From the NCBI GenBank assembly GCA_002508705.1, contig DAYL01000034.1:1-64000 (forward strand): a stretch of 64,000 nt of DNA. The letters run 5' to 3'. Shown here in pieces: positions 9,635-18,020 of the stretch. Position 1 is the first letter of the stretch. Each line of letters begins with the position of its first letter. The stretch is from Methanoculleus sp. UBA374. GTDB lineage: Archaea > Halobacteriota > Methanomicrobia > Methanomicrobiales > Methanoculleaceae. Under the pieces are notes generated by a model. The model was not told the DNA's origin. It saw nothing but the letters and a program-made list of their open reading frames with translations, and ran no database searches. The position numbers were made by a program, and so were the translations under genes.

Positions 9635-10822
9635 TTAGATCAGCTCCTCTATGCGAATAAGTTCGTTCAGTTTGGCTATCCGTTCCCCGCCGACCACGCC
9701 GGTCTTGATGAAGATGCATCCGAATGCGGTGGCGAGATGCGCAATCGTCGTGTCGGTGGTCTCTCCGGACCGGTGGCTCATGACCGTCTCCATGCCGTTT
9801 TCCTGGGCGAGGTGGATTGCCTCGTAGGTATCGGTGAGCGTTCCGATCTGGTTGGGTTTGATCAGCACGCAGTTTGCCGCGTCCGTCTCGATGCCTTTCG
9901 TGATCCGCTCGACGTTGGTTACGAAGAGGTCGTCGCCGCAGATCAGGCAGCGGTCCCCGACCTGATCGGTCAGTTCGGCGAATCCGCTGAAGTCTTCCTC
10001 AAAGAGCGGGTCCTCGATGTAGATGAGGTTGTAGCGGTCGACGAGGTCCGCCATGTAGGCGATCTGGTCTTCACGCGTCCGGTCGGCATCCTTGTAGTGA
10101 TACTGTCCGCCGTCCCAGAGTTCGCTTGCCGCCACGTCGATTCCCATCCGGATCTCGACGTTCATCTCGTCGGAGACCGTGGCGATTGCTTCGCTGATGG
10201 TCTCGAATGCCTCGGTATCGGATATGGCGGGCGCCCAGGCGCCTTCATCTCCTTTACCGGAGAGTTTGCCCCGCTCCTGCAGAATCTTCTTTACGGTGCG
10301 GTGAACGGCGGCGTTTGCGAAGACCCCCTCCGTTGCGCCGGAAGCCCCGGTCGGAACCACCAGAAACTCCTGGATGGATGTGGCGTTCGGAGCGTGAGCC
10401 CCGCCGCCGATGACGTTGCCGAGGGGGAGAGGCGTCTCTCCGGCAAATGCGCCGCCCAGGTAACGGAAGAGTTCCAGGTTAAGGGACGATGCCGCTGCCT
10501 TTGCACACGCAAGAGAGAGTGCTACGGCAACGTTTGCGCCGATTGAACTGAAGTTGGGCGTTCCGTCGTTCTCCCGGAGCAGTGCGTCGAATGTGATCTG
10601 ATCGTGAGTGTCCTCACCGATGAGCGATGGAATCAGGTTTTTCCGTGCGTCCTCGATAGCCTCGCGCGGCGGCCGCACCCTTGCCTCATAGGTCCCGGTG
10701 CTTGCGCCGCTCGGTGCAGCAGCCCGTCCGAAGCCGCAGTCCGTGTAAATCTCCGCCTCAACGGTTTCGTTTCCACGGCTATCCAGGATCGGTCTCAAGA
10801 TAATCTGTTCGATGGTCGTCAT
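9635..10822 (-). CDS. eno: Enolase (phosphopyruvate hydratase)
   Basis: Interconverts 2-phosphoglycerate and phosphoenolpyruvate, for gluconeogenesis in a methanogen. The 395-aa protein carries the N-terminal [13 protein letters not shown], the SGASTG mobile loop, metal ligands in GIDVAASE and YIEDPL, the catalytic lysine region LIKPNQIGT, and the SHRSGETTD signature. It is a little shorter than typical archaeal enolases (410-430 aa), mostly in surface loops. It sits between rpoK and rpsB, a placement shared by many euryarchaea, so it is probably co-transcribed with ribosomal genes. Confidence 0.97.
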   Translation of the reverse strand: MTTIEQIILRPILDSRGNETVEAEIYTDCGFGRAAAPSGASTGTYEARVRPPREAIEDARKNLIPSLIGEDTHDQITFDALLRENDGTPNFSSIGANVAVALSLACAKAAASSLNLELFRYLGGAFAGETPLPLGNVIGGGAHAPNATSIQEFLVVPTGASGATEGVFANAAVHRTVKKILQERGKLSGKGDEGAWAPAISDTEAFETISEAIATVSDEMNVEIRMGIDVAASELWDGGQYHYKDADRTREDQIAYMADLVDRYNLIYIEDPLFEEDFSGFAELTDQVGDRCLICGDDLFVTNVERITKGIETDAANCVLIKPNQIGTLTDTYEAIHLAQENGMETVMSHRSGETTDTTIAHLATAFGCIFIKTGVVGGERIAKLNELIRIEELI

Positions 10823-10829
10823 CAGATCA

Positions 10830-10997
10830 CTACTTTCTCTTCACCGTTATAGGGATCACGCCTTGATCGAATTCTTCAAGTGCGATCTCGAGCGGTTCCG
10901 TCTTCGTCGTTTTAACCAAAACCGGTGCACCCATCGATATCTGCAGAGCACGAGCCCCTATAATCCGCGCTCGTTCGTATCGGGTATATGATTCCAT
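10830..10997 (-). CDS. rpoK: DNA-directed RNA polymerase subunit K
   Basis: Small (55 aa) archaeal RNA polymerase subunit homologous to eukaryotic Rpb6 and bacterial omega. Translation of this stretch gives a product starting [20 protein letters not shown] and continuing with MGAPVL, the strongly conserved omega/Rpb6 core, and ending TVKRK. ATG at 10997, stop TAG at 10830-10832. It is too short to stand out as an open frame but identity is clear. It lies between tRNA-Pro and enolase in the superoperon, seven bases before the eno start. Confidence 0.95.
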   Translation of the reverse strand: MESYTRYERARIIGARALQISMGAPVLVKTTKTEPLEIALEEFDQGVIPITVKRK

Positions 10998-11027
10998 CGT
11001 GCAGCCTCAAAATCATTAATAATTAAA

Positions 11028-11102
11028 TGGGGTCGCTGAGATTTGAACTCAGGTCACAGCATCCCGAACGCCATAGGATAGTCCAGGCTACCCCACGACC
11101 CC
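11028..11102 (-). tRNA. tRNA-Pro (anticodon CGG)
   Basis: Reading the minus strand, GGGGTCG at 11102-11096 pairs with CGACCCC at 11035-11029, giving a perfect seven-base acceptor stem with discriminator A. The T arm (CTGAG, TTCAAAT loop, CTCAG) is perfect. The anticodon loop TTCGGGA gives CGG on a stem with several G-U pairs. No CCA is encoded. The 5' end directly follows the rpoN stop codon at 11103, so the tRNA is excised from the ribosomal protein transcript or has a promoter inside rpoN. Confidence 0.93.
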
Positions 11103-11291
11103 TCATTGATACGGATTCAGGTCCTCCACTACTTCCTTGTGCGTCAGCAGCATCCGCCTGCAACAGTACCGCTCCAGACCGAGGTCGTCGAGGATCCTTC
11201 CCGGATCCTCGCCGGCATCTCGCCGCTCCTTGAACTCTTTCCAGGCTGTAGAGATGACCTTACCGCATGTAAAACATCGTACGGGTATCAT
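11103..11291 (-). CDS. rpoN: DNA-directed RNA polymerase subunit N
   Basis: 62-aa zinc-binding subunit homologous to eukaryotic Rpb10. It begins [13 protein letters not shown], with CxxC zinc ligands, and has the second pair of ligands in the invariant RYCCRRM motif. Length and motif spacing are canonical. It follows rpsI by 35 bases and its stop codon touches the 5' end of tRNA-Pro. Not related to bacterial sigma-54, which shares the symbol. Confidence 0.97.
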   Translation of the reverse strand: MIPVRCFTCGKVISTAWKEFKERRDAGEDPGRILDDLGLERYCCRRMLLTHKEVVEDLNPYQ

Positions 11292-11326
11292 ATCCGTTAT
11301 CCTGCATCACTTATATCTCTTTTGTC

Positions 11327-11728
11327 TCACCGGTAGGACTTCTGGAATCTTGCCCGTGCACCCCGACCGTGCGGTTTCTTGGTTTCTTTCTGCCGTGAGT
11401 CATTCACGAGCAGAGTCCGGTCGTATGCGAGGAACGCGTCCTTGATCCGGGGATCGTTATGCCACTCCACAATGCCGCGCGCAAGCGCTGTCCTGATCGC
11501 TTCGGCCTGGCCCATCATGCCGCCGCCTGCAACATCAATTGCTGCGTCAATACCGTCGAGTGCGTTCGGGATCAGCAGCAACGGTTCGGCGATCTTCATG
11601 CGCGTCAACTCGTTCCCGTAGATCTCCAGGGGCACGGAGTTGATACGGACCCGTCCGTTGCCGGATTTCAGGGTCGCCCTGGCGATTGCCGTCTTTCTCT
11701 TCCCGCTTGTATTGATGATCTTTGCCAC
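11327..11728 (-). CDS. rpsI: 30S ribosomal protein S9
   Basis: Small-subunit protein uS9, 133 aa. N-terminal [15 protein letters not shown] and the glycine-rich [20 protein letters not shown] segment are typical, and the C terminus ends in the conserved basic ARFQKSYR tail that reaches the decoding centre. It follows rplM with 13 bases between, the standard archaeal L13-S9-RpoN order. Confidence 0.97.
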   Translation of the reverse strand: MAKIINTSGKRKTAIARATLKSGNGRVRINSVPLEIYGNELTRMKIAEPLLLIPNALDGIDAAIDVAGGGMMGQAEAIRTALARGIVEWHNDPRIKDAFLAYDRTLLVNDSRQKETKKPHGRGARARFQKSYR

Positions 11729-11741
11729 TCCATCACCTCAT

Positions 11742-12164
11742 TTAATATTTTGCTCCGAGGTTGGTACTTATTGCCCCGATCGTCAGGTATCTCGGGCTGC
11801 TCAGCCGGTCGATATGAGCCGCTTCGAGCGTTTCGGTCTCCACTCCGGAGAACTCCACGGGAACGCCGACATAAGCCTTGATCCGCTTGAATGCGGCAAT
11901 GCCGCGCTCACGCTTGTAAGGGAGCATGCCCCGGATGGTGCGCTTGACGATCTGGTCGGGCCTGCGCGGGAAGAACGGGCCGCCTTCCCGGGACCCGCGC
12001 TCGCGCTTGGTAGTGTAGTTCGCGAGCACGTGCGCCCGGCTTCCGGAGACGATCGCCTTTTCGACGTTCACAATGGCAATCTCCTCGCCGGCGAGCGCGC
12101 GCTGTGCGATCATGCTGGCCATTCTTCCGAGCAGTAGTCCGTCTGCATCGATAACTGTAACCAT
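11742..12164 (-). CDS. rplM: 50S ribosomal protein L13
   Basis: Large-subunit protein uL13, 140 aa, beginning [17 protein letters not shown], followed by the [10 protein letters not shown] segment and the [11 protein letters not shown] motif. The ATG at 12164 is chosen since AGGTGA lies five bases upstream; a GTG three codons earlier would overlap the stop codon of rpl18e and leave no ribosome binding site. Part of the L18e-L13-S9-RpoN unit. Confidence 0.96.
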   Translation of the reverse strand: MVTVIDADGLLLGRMASMIAQRALAGEEIAIVNVEKAIVSGSRAHVLANYTTKRERGSREGGPFFPRRPDQIVKRTIRGMLPYKRERGIAAFKRIKAYVGVPVEFSGVETETLEAAHIDRLSSPRYLTIGAISTNLGAKY

Positions 12165-12169
12165 TCGTC

Positions 12170-12538
12170 TCACCTGAGGATCCGTACCTTGCTCCCCTTC
12201 GGGTTATCTCGAATGAGGTCCTCGATAGTCATGCACGTCCCGTTGGCGCCGGTGATCTTGCTCACCGCAGCCTCTGAGAAATCCAGTGCGGCGATCTTCA
12301 CCGGCAGACTGAGCGCGCCGCTGCCGAGCACCTTGCCCGGCACCAGGATCGTCTCGTCTTCGTTCGCATAGCGGTCGATCTTACTGAGGTTTACCTCGGC
12401 GTAGTTCTTCCGGGGTGCATCCAGCCTCTTTGCAATCTCGCGCCAGATGTTCGCCTCATGTACGCGTGACGCATCCTTCAGCGTCACAATGAGTGCGGCC
12501 AGCCGGGGGTTGGATTTAGTCTCGCTTGTCTTCTTCAT
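12170..12538 (-). CDS. rpl18e: 50S ribosomal protein L18e
   Basis: Archaeal/eukaryotic-specific large-subunit protein eL18, 122 aa; the fold resembles bacterial L15. The N-terminal [17 protein letters not shown] and [23 protein letters not shown] are characteristic (stretches seen at residues 8-24 and 48-70). Its start lies 23 bases inside the end of rpoD, a large overlap in a different frame indicating coupled translation. Confidence 0.95.
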   Translation of the reverse strand: MKKTSETKSNPRLAALIVTLKDASRVHEANIWREIAKRLDAPRKNYAEVNLSKIDRYANEDETILVPGKVLGSGALSLPVKIAALDFSEAAVSKITGANGTCMTIEDLIRDNPKGSKVRILR

Positions 12539-13364
12539 GAGTCCCCTCTCCCGTTATCTCGTTCATCACGTCTACCAGGTCGTCTGATGATTTCTGGATA
12601 TATTGTAGCGCTCTCTCGATGATCTCCCGGACGGGCATCGATCCATCGCCTTCCACCACGAAGATGAACCTCTCCGCGTCGGTACCGATATGGACGGCCG
12701 GTTCATTGCCGATACCGCCGGCAAGGCACGCCCGCTCGCAGAGTTTGCAGAGGGAACAGGATTCCAACCGTCCTTCGATGACCCGGACCTTTCCCTGTCC
12801 CGTTTCGAGGACATGGCGTGGGCATTCATCGACGCACATCCCGCACCCGTCGCACAATTCGTCGATGGTAATCACGGGGTAGTTTTTGTACCCGCAGACG
12901 GTGGTCGCCTGCCATTTCGCATGCTCTTTTCCGGTACCGAGGATCGCTTGCGCTTCGAGAACAACCTTCTGTTCTTTGGCGAGATCGATGATGGGAATGC
13001 TCCCCTCTACCGGTGCCGCGTCGGGGTCCTGGGGTATCAGGTCGCTTGAGTAGACCGTTTTCGGCCCCTCGGCGGAGAGCGTATAGGTCGCGGTGCAGAC
13101 CGGACAGCCGGCGCCGTTGCAGGCGCACTCGCTCCGTGCCGCGTAGCGTTTCAGGTCGGTTCGCAGGGGAATGAGCCCCAACCGGTGCGCCAGCATCTCA
13201 TCGAAGAGGACGCTGGTGTTATCATATACGCGGACATCTTCTATGGCGAGCGTCGGCACTTCGCTGATCATCGCCCGTCGGAGCATATTGGCGAACGACG
13301 TGGAAACGCCGTTTAAGATGAATTTGGCGACTCTCTCATCCAGTCGAGAAAACGCTATCTCCAT
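12516..13364 (-). CDS. rpoD: DNA-directed RNA polymerase subunit D with a double [4Fe-4S] domain
   Basis: Archaeal RNA polymerase assembly subunit homologous to Rpb3/AC40 and bacterial alpha. The 282-aa product starts [15 protein letters not shown], a family hallmark, and has the alpha-like SFANMLRRAMISEVPT region. Between about residues 165 and 220 it contains two complete ferredoxin motifs: C171, C174, C177, C181 and C203, C206, C209, C213, plus an extra cysteine cluster at 80-90 (CACNGAGCPVC). Methanogen RpoD proteins are known to carry clusters here. Start at 13364 shares one base with the rpsK stop (TAATG); the open frame continues upstream through rpsK but that part is a shadow. Confidence 0.96.
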   Translation of the reverse strand: MEIAFSRLDERVAKFILNGVSTSFANMLRRAMISEVPTLAIEDVRVYDNTSVLFDEMLAHRLGLIPLRTDLKRYAARSECACNGAGCPVCTATYTLSAEGPKTVYSSDLIPQDPDAAPVEGSIPIIDLAKEQKVVLEAQAILGTGKEHAKWQATTVCGYKNYPVITIDELCDGCGMCVDECPRHVLETGQGKVRVIEGRLESCSLCKLCERACLAGGIGNEPAVHIGTDAERFIFVVEGDGSMPVREIIERALQYIQKSSDDLVDVMNEITGEGTHEEDKRD

Positions 13365-13753
13365 TACACTCTCCTTCCTCGCCGTCCGCCCTTGCCGCGG
13401 ATGCTGTCGTGGGGCACCGGGGTGACGTCTTCTATGCGGCCGATCTTCATCCCTGCGCGGGCAAGGGCACGGATCGCTGCCTGAGCGCCGGGACCGGGGC
13501 TCCGCTGTTTGCCGCGGCCCGGTGCACGAACTTTCACGTGGACGCCGGTGATCCCCTTGTCGCGTGCATTCTGTGCGACCTGGATTGCCATCTGCATGGC
13601 CGCATACGGCGAGCTCTCGTTCCGGTCCTGTTTCACGACCATGCCACCGCTGCTCTTGGTGACCGTCTCGGCTCCGGAGAGGTCGGTGACGGTGATGATG
13701 GTGTTGTTGAAGGAGGCAAAGATGTGTGCAATGCCCCATTTCTCTTCTGCCAT
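13364..13753 (-). CDS. rpsK: 30S ribosomal protein S11
   Basis: Small-subunit protein uS11, 129 aa. Diagnostic sequence includes [19 protein letters not shown] at the N terminus, the SPYAAMQMA helix, [20 protein letters not shown], and the basic C terminus [10 protein letters not shown]. Follows rpsD by four bases. Confidence 0.97.
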   Translation of the reverse strand: MAEEKWGIAHIFASFNNTIITVTDLSGAETVTKSSGGMVVKQDRNESSPYAAMQMAIQVAQNARDKGITGVHVKVRAPGRGKQRSPGPGAQAAIRALARAGMKIGRIEDVTPVPHDSIRGKGGRRGRRV

Positions 13754-13757
13754 GGGT

Positions 13758-14306
13758 TTACCTCACTCCTGCACGGACGATGCGGCTTCTTTCGGGGTGG
13801 ACCTCGTTCGAGAGCGGAGAGGGGCCGTAGTAACCGATCTCCATTTCTTCGGCTCTCTCGACCCGGTAACCGGGCACGGTCACCCGGCGGCCGGCGATTG
13901 CGATGTGCCCGTGCGTAATGAACTGGCGGGCCTGCTTGGGCGAGCGTGCGAGTCCTTTCCGGAGGACCAGCGTCTGGAGGCGGCGATCGAGCTGCTGCTC
14001 GACCTTCAGGGCGAGAGCGTCGCCGACATCGGCGCTCTCACCGACGAGACCGTAGCGGTAGAGGTGGTTGATGAATTGATCCTTTTTCTTCTGATAATCC
14101 TCCGGGCTGAGGCCTCCCGATCGCAGCGCCACCAGTTCACGGGCTGCGGCCCGGTACTTCCGGAGCACGCTCTGCGCCTTCCAGAGTTCACGCTTGTTCC
14201 GGAGCCCGTAGTCGATGATCAGCCGCTTTTCGTCTTCAAGTCTTGTCTTCTCGAACCGCCGCTTGGGCGTCGCATACTGCTTGTAACTCTTTCCGGGATA
14301 TCCCAT
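13758..14306 (-). CDS. rpsD: 30S ribosomal protein S4
   Basis: Small-subunit protein uS4, 182 aa, archaeal form. N-terminal [18 protein letters not shown], then an S4 RNA-binding domain around residues 105-165 with [19 protein letters not shown] and [12 protein letters not shown] primary rRNA binder in 30S assembly. Separated from rpsM by 12 bases and from rpsK by four. Confidence 0.97.
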   Translation of the reverse strand: MGYPGKSYKQYATPKRRFEKTRLEDEKRLIIDYGLRNKRELWKAQSVLRKYRAAARELVALRSGGLSPEDYQKKKDQFINHLYRYGLVGESADVGDALALKVEQQLDRRLQTLVLRKGLARSPKQARQFITHGHIAIAGRRVTVPGYRVERAEEMEIGYYGPSPLSNEVHPERSRIVRAGVR

Positions 14307-14318
14307 TCAATCACCGCC

Positions 14319-14768
14319 TTACTCTTTCTTTCTCTTGACGCCGACTGTCGTACCGGTTCTTCCGGTGGACTTGGTGCGCTGGCCGCGGACCTTCTGTCCT
14401 GTCTCGTGCCTGATGCCGCGGTAACTGCGCATCTTCCTCATACGGTTGACATCATCGTCATTCATCATGGAAAGATCGGTCCCGAGAAGGTGACGGACTT
14501 CCCCGGTATAGACATCCTTTGGACGGTTCACCATCCAGTCGGGTACCTGTTCGGTATACGTATCGACGGTGTTTGCGATCCGCCCGACCGTCTCGTCGTC
14601 AAGTTTGCCGAGCACGGCGTGGGGGTCCACGCCAGCAAGGGCGGCGATGGTGCGCGACGTATGCGGGCCGATGCCCTTGATCCCGGTCAGTGCTATGTGC
14701 ACCGCCTTCGTGCCGTCGAGATCAGTGTTCCTGATTCGAACAAAGTATTTTATCTCTTCATCATCCAT
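14319..14768 (-). CDS. rpsM: 30S ribosomal protein S13
   Basis: Small-subunit protein uS13, 149 aa, with the archaeal N terminus ([16 protein letters not shown]), the helix-two-turns-helix [16 protein letters not shown], and the C-terminal [20 protein letters not shown] tail region. First protein gene of the superoperon; tRNA-Ser lies 34 bases upstream on the same strand. Confidence 0.97.
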   Translation of the reverse strand: MDDEEIKYFVRIRNTDLDGTKAVHIALTGIKGIGPHTSRTIAALAGVDPHAVLGKLDDETVGRIANTVDTYTEQVPDWMVNRPKDVYTGEVRHLLGTDLSMMNDDDVNRMRKMRSYRGIRHETGQKVRGQRTKSTGRTGTTVGVKRKKE

Positions 14769-14802
14769 GTGATCGCCTCATCATCGACGTTGTCGGTGAA
14801 AG

Positions 14803-14887
14803 CGCTGAGGGAGGGATTTGAACCCTCGAGTCCCAGGGGGACACAGGTTTAGCAAACCTGCGCCATACCAGGCTTGGCTACCTCAAC
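14803..14887 (-). tRNA. tRNA-Ser (anticodon GCT)
   Basis: On the minus strand the 85-base gene begins GTTGAGG (14887-14881), pairing with CCTCAGC at 14810-14804, with discriminator G as expected for archaeal serine tRNAs. The anticodon arm is CAGGT, loop TTGCTAA, ACCTG, giving GCT for AGC/AGT codons. A long variable arm (GTCCCCCTGGGAC) and a perfect T arm (GAGGG, TTCAAAT, CCCTC) confirm a class II serine tRNA. Co-directional with and just upstream of rpsM. Confidence 0.95.
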
Positions 14888-14959
14888 ATAGAACTTCGCA
14901 TCTTTCGATACTCGCAACACACGGGGTGCTGCTCCAGACACAGCATTCTATGACTTGTG

Positions 14960-14998
14960 CCTATTAATTTTAGTACGATACCCTAATAATAATTGTGG
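14960..14998 (-). promoter_or_regulatory. Candidate promoter region for tRNA-Ser and the rpsM superoperon
   Basis: The only AT-rich block upstream of the superoperon: on the minus strand it reads ATTATTATTAGGG and then AAAATTAATAG, both able to serve as archaeal TATA elements. The distance to the tRNA (70-100 bases) would leave a short leader that is trimmed off. Assignment rests on composition and position only. Confidence 0.35.
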
Positions 14999-15003
14999 TG
15001 GTG

Positions 15004-15969
15004 TCAGGGAGACGGACGGGCCCGCTTGACCCCGCTTCCGATCAGCCCCGAGGCGACGATGGGGAGTGCTATCGTCGCGTCGCAGAAACACTGGACGCGC
15101 GGGGACTCCGGCGCCTCCTTGCCCCAGCTGATCGCCTCTTCAAAGGTGCACCCGGAGAGGCCGCCCCAGTGGGGGGCGTCGGTGGTGTACTGGATGGCGT
15201 AGGCATGTCCGCCAAGGTGTTGTTCGTGAATTGAGGCGATGACCTGAGTCTGCTGGATGAAGTTCTTCGGCACACCGCCGCCGATGTAGATGACGCCGGT
15301 CTTCCTCGACTCTTCGACCATGCGGGTGATCTCGTCGGTATCGGCGATCTGGTCGATCTCGATCTCGACCCCACGCCGGCGGGCCATGACGAGGGCGATG
15401 CCGATGGACGAATCGCCGAGAGCGGGAATGAAGATCGGGACGTCGTATTCGGCGCAGGTGGCGATGAGCGACCGCCCTTCCGGCTGCCGCTTGCGGAGCC
15501 ACTCCCCGAGGAGCCGGATGAACTCCCGCGACGACCCCCGGAACGGCGCGAGCTCGTCGGCAAACCGGGCGATCTCCGCATCGATGCTCCGGAACTCCTC
15601 TTCGTAGGCAAAGACGTCGTAGATCCGGTCGATCCCCTCTTCGAGGAGCGCCGCGTCGTCGGCGTGGTGGTTGCCGAGGTAGTGGCGCACGCCGAGGTGC
15701 TCGCAGGTGTCGTGAAAGATGTTTGCGCCCGTCGAGACGAGGACGTCGACGTAGCGGTGCCTGACGAGTTCGATCAACACCGTTTGCATTCCTGCCGGGA
15801 TCATCGCCCCCGACAGCCCCATGAATATCGTGCAGTCCGGATCTTCGACCATCCTGGTCCAGACGCCGAGCGACTCCCCGAGTTTCCGCCCCTGGAAGCC
15901 GGTCCTGCTCATGGACAGAAGAAGTGCCGTTACGTCCGTGTTCGGTTTGACTGGCTGCGTTGGTATCAT
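15004..15969 (-). CDS. dys: Deoxyhypusine synthase
   Basis: Transfers the aminobutyl group of spermidine to a lysine of aIF5A, the first step of hypusine formation. The 321-aa protein has the NAD-binding stretches GLSGAMIPAGM and STGANIFHD, the EYDVPIFIPALGDSSIG segment, IYIGGGVPKNFI, and the C-terminal EAISWGKE motif containing the lysine that corresponds to the catalytic lysine of human DHPS. I chose the ATG at 15969 (AGGA upstream); a GTG at 16020 would add 17 atypical residues. Monocistronic in appearance. Confidence 0.94.
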   Translation of the reverse strand: MIPTQPVKPNTDVTALLLSMSRTGFQGRKLGESLGVWTRMVEDPDCTIFMGLSGAMIPAGMQTVLIELVRHRYVDVLVSTGANIFHDTCEHLGVRHYLGNHHADDAALLEEGIDRIYDVFAYEEEFRSIDAEIARFADELAPFRGSSREFIRLLGEWLRKRQPEGRSLIATCAEYDVPIFIPALGDSSIGIALVMARRRGVEIEIDQIADTDEITRMVEESRKTGVIYIGGGVPKNFIQQTQVIASIHEQHLGGHAYAIQYTTDAPHWGGLSGCTFEEAISWGKEAPESPRVQCFCDATIALPIVASGLIGSGVKRARPSP

Positions 15970-16020
15970 GGATACATCCTGATTACCCGTTTCTTGTTGC
16001 AGAACCATAATGATTGGCAC

Positions 16021-16394
16021 CCGTCCGGAAGAACGAAGCGAAGTTTCTGGAAAGATCGTGCACGAGATGCGGTCGGTGCAGGTTTCGCCCCTTTAATTTC
16101 GACCTACAGAAATCCACTAAAAGGGCTCTCTTCGGTCGGGGATACCCTCATGTCCAGGACATTCGACCCGGAAGGGTGACCGGCGAGGGTCACCCTGGAG
16201 GGTTTCGCCTGGAGCCACAGCGGCGACTGAGCGTCAGAAGGTCAGTTAGATAAGGCTGGTGGTGCTGGGAATGGGGGCACCGATGGCGCCCGGCGAAGCC
16301 TGGCTCCGGTCCCCCTTTAATCAGTCCTGTTAAGCAAAACAAACGCCGGCGTTGGCCCCCGGGCCCGAAAAAGAGGTGGTCTTCAGGGCCCCGT
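16021..16394. other. Noncoding stretch rich in inverted repeats
   Basis: No convincing coding frame. Visible structure: a 13-base dyad ATGTCC-A-GGACAT at 16150-16162; a nine-pair hairpin AGGGTGACC / GGTCACCCT at 16173-16181 and 16188-16196; a long-range nine-pair helix CTGGAGCCA (16209-16217) with TGGCTCCGG (16301-16309) enclosing a GGTGC/GCACC hairpin (16261-16265, 16277-16281). I searched by eye for SRP RNA, RNase P and tRNA landmarks on both strands and found none. It could be a structured ncRNA, a terminator region between dys and the CBS operon (both minus), or a decayed element. Confidence 0.4.
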
Positions 16395-17177
16395 TCACAG
16401 GGCCTGAACGAGTGAGTTCCTGGTAACAACGCCCGTGATCTTTCCGTTCTCCGTGACCGGGACGGAACTGATGCTCTTCTTGAGCATCAGGGAGATGACG
16501 TCCGAGACGTCCGTACCCGCATCCGTCGAGATCAGGGGCGTGCTCATGATGTCGCGCACAAGGAGGTTTCTGATCCGGTACTCCTGCCGGGTCCCCTCCA
16601 CGATATCCTTGAACGCATAGAGCGCCTTTGCGACATCGGTCTCCGTGACGATCCCGAGAACTTTGTCGCCGTCCTCAACGATGAACCGGTTGATGTTGCC
16701 GTCAAGCATCCTCCTGCGGAGGTGGACGGCCCGCTCCTCGGCCTGGATGGACTGCACCGGTTCCAGAACGTCCTTGATGCCGCCTGCCGGCCGAAGCACC
16801 TTCAGGAGGTCGCCCGCCGTCACCTGTCCGATGAGGCGGTGCTCGGCATCAAGAACCACGACCAGCTTGTAGTGCTGGAGCAACGGCACCAGAACATCGA
16901 TGCTCTGGTCCGGGTATGCGGAGGTGAAGTCTTCTTCGACCGTGTTCGCGACGTGAATGGATGTGGCTTTCAGTGCCTGGGTCTTCTTGCTCCCGAGCGT
17001 CTCAGCAATCGCCGCCCGGGAAGTCGTGCCGATGACCGTGCCGTTGTTGGTCACGATGAGCGGATCGACCCCCTGATCGAGCATTTTTTCGAGCGCTTCG
17101 CTGACAAAGGCAGACTTTGCGATGGCGATCGGTTTTGCCATCACGTCTTTGACAAGTACCTGATATTTGTCGCTCAT
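16395..17177 (-). CDS. CBS-domain protein (four CBS motifs), CBS array gene 5
   Basis: 260-aa soluble protein made entirely of CBS motifs (about 8-60, 70-130, 135-190, 210-258), the pairs forming Bateman modules that bind adenosine nucleotides or related ligands. Each starts with a VKDVMAKPI or VRDIMSTPL-type strand and ends with a GIVT(E/R)-type strand. No enzymatic or DNA-binding domain is visible, so it is probably a stand-alone ligand sensor or partner subunit. Its ATG overlaps the stop of the upstream CBS gene (17174-17177), and it is the last gene of a five-gene CBS run. Physiological role unknown. Confidence 0.88.
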   Translation of the reverse strand: MSDKYQVLVKDVMAKPIAIAKSAFVSEALEKMLDQGVDPLIVTNNGTVIGTTSRAAIAETLGSKKTQALKATSIHVANTVEEDFTSAYPDQSIDVLVPLLQHYKLVVVLDAEHRLIGQVTAGDLLKVLRPAGGIKDVLEPVQSIQAEERAVHLRRRMLDGNINRFIVEDGDKVLGIVTETDVAKALYAFKDIVEGTRQEYRIRNLLVRDIMSTPLISTDAGTDVSDVISLMLKKSISSVPVTENGKITGVVTRNSLVQAL

Positions 17178-18013
17178 TTTGCCACTTCCTTAATGATATC
17201 GTCTCTCTTGAGCACGCCCCGGATATCACCGTCCTCAACGACAACGAGGCTGTTGATCTGATTTTCGAGCATCAGCCCGGTGGCATCCTGCAGGGATGCG
17301 CCGGGGGAGACGGTGATGACGGGGCGGCTCATGATGTCCTCTGCGACTGCCGATACCTCGACGACGTATCTGAATCGTTTCTGCCCTGCCGGCTCCTCTT
17401 TCCGGAGGAGAGTGATGTCTTTTCTGGGCAGGTTCATCCGTTCGTCCAGATACTCGTAGAATGCAAGGTTACTCTCCGTAATAATGCCGGCAAGGCTTCC
17501 ATTGTCGTTAACGACGATAAGTTTATCGTTTTTCCCCTTAATCGTGTCGATGACATGGTCCAGTGAGTGATACCGGTTGACCGTGACCGCATCCTCCATG
17601 ATCTCGTCGACCCGGGACGAGAGCCCGAGTACATGGGCGGAGCGCATAACATCCAGTTTGGTGACGATGCCGGTCACCTTGCCGTCGGCGACGACAGGCA
17701 ATCCCGATATGTCGCGGTCAAGCATCGTTGCTGCAATCTCGCGAATGCCGGTCTCCGGCGTTACGGTGATCGGCGTTGGCGCCATCAGGATACTGACCGG
17801 AATCCGGTCGATTGGGCGTCGTCGCCACATCGGTTCCGTCTGCCTGAGTCGATAGGCGATGTCCTTCTTGGTGAGGATGCCCCGGAGTTCATCCCCCTCC
17901 ATGACGGGAAGTCTTGATACACGGTGTTTAAGCATCAGGTTTCGCGCATAGGCAACGTTATCGGCCGGTGCAACGACATACACCGGACTCGACATCACGT
18001 CAATGGCACGCAT
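17174..18013 (-). CDS. CBS-domain protein (four CBS motifs), CBS array gene 4
   Basis: 279 aa; four CBS motifs, starting MRAIDVMSSPVYVVAPAD and later VSILMAPTPITV, VDEIMEDAVTV and AEDIMSRPVITV. The linker around residues 196-215 is basic (RKDITLLRKEEPAGQKR) and sits between the third and fourth motif, where it could mediate contact with a partner. Start at 18013 follows GAGGAG by ten bases; the upstream gene ends inside this ribosome binding site, so the two are coupled. No catalytic domain. Confidence 0.88.
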   Translation of the reverse strand: MRAIDVMSSPVYVVAPADNVAYARNLMLKHRVSRLPVMEGDELRGILTKKDIAYRLRQTEPMWRRRPIDRIPVSILMAPTPITVTPETGIREIAATMLDRDISGLPVVADGKVTGIVTKLDVMRSAHVLGLSSRVDEIMEDAVTVNRYHSLDHVIDTIKGKNDKLIVVNDNGSLAGIITESNLAFYEYLDERMNLPRKDITLLRKEEPAGQKRFRYVVEVSAVAEDIMSRPVITVSPGASLQDATGLMLENQINSLVVVEDGDIRGVLKRDDIIKEVAK

Positions 18014-18020
18014 GTTCCTT

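Noticed and set aside
16021..16394. SRP RNA or RNase P RNA gene
   Set aside because: The region has suitable length and pairing, but the GAGGAAAGTCC-type and SRP helix 8 signatures are absent on both strands.
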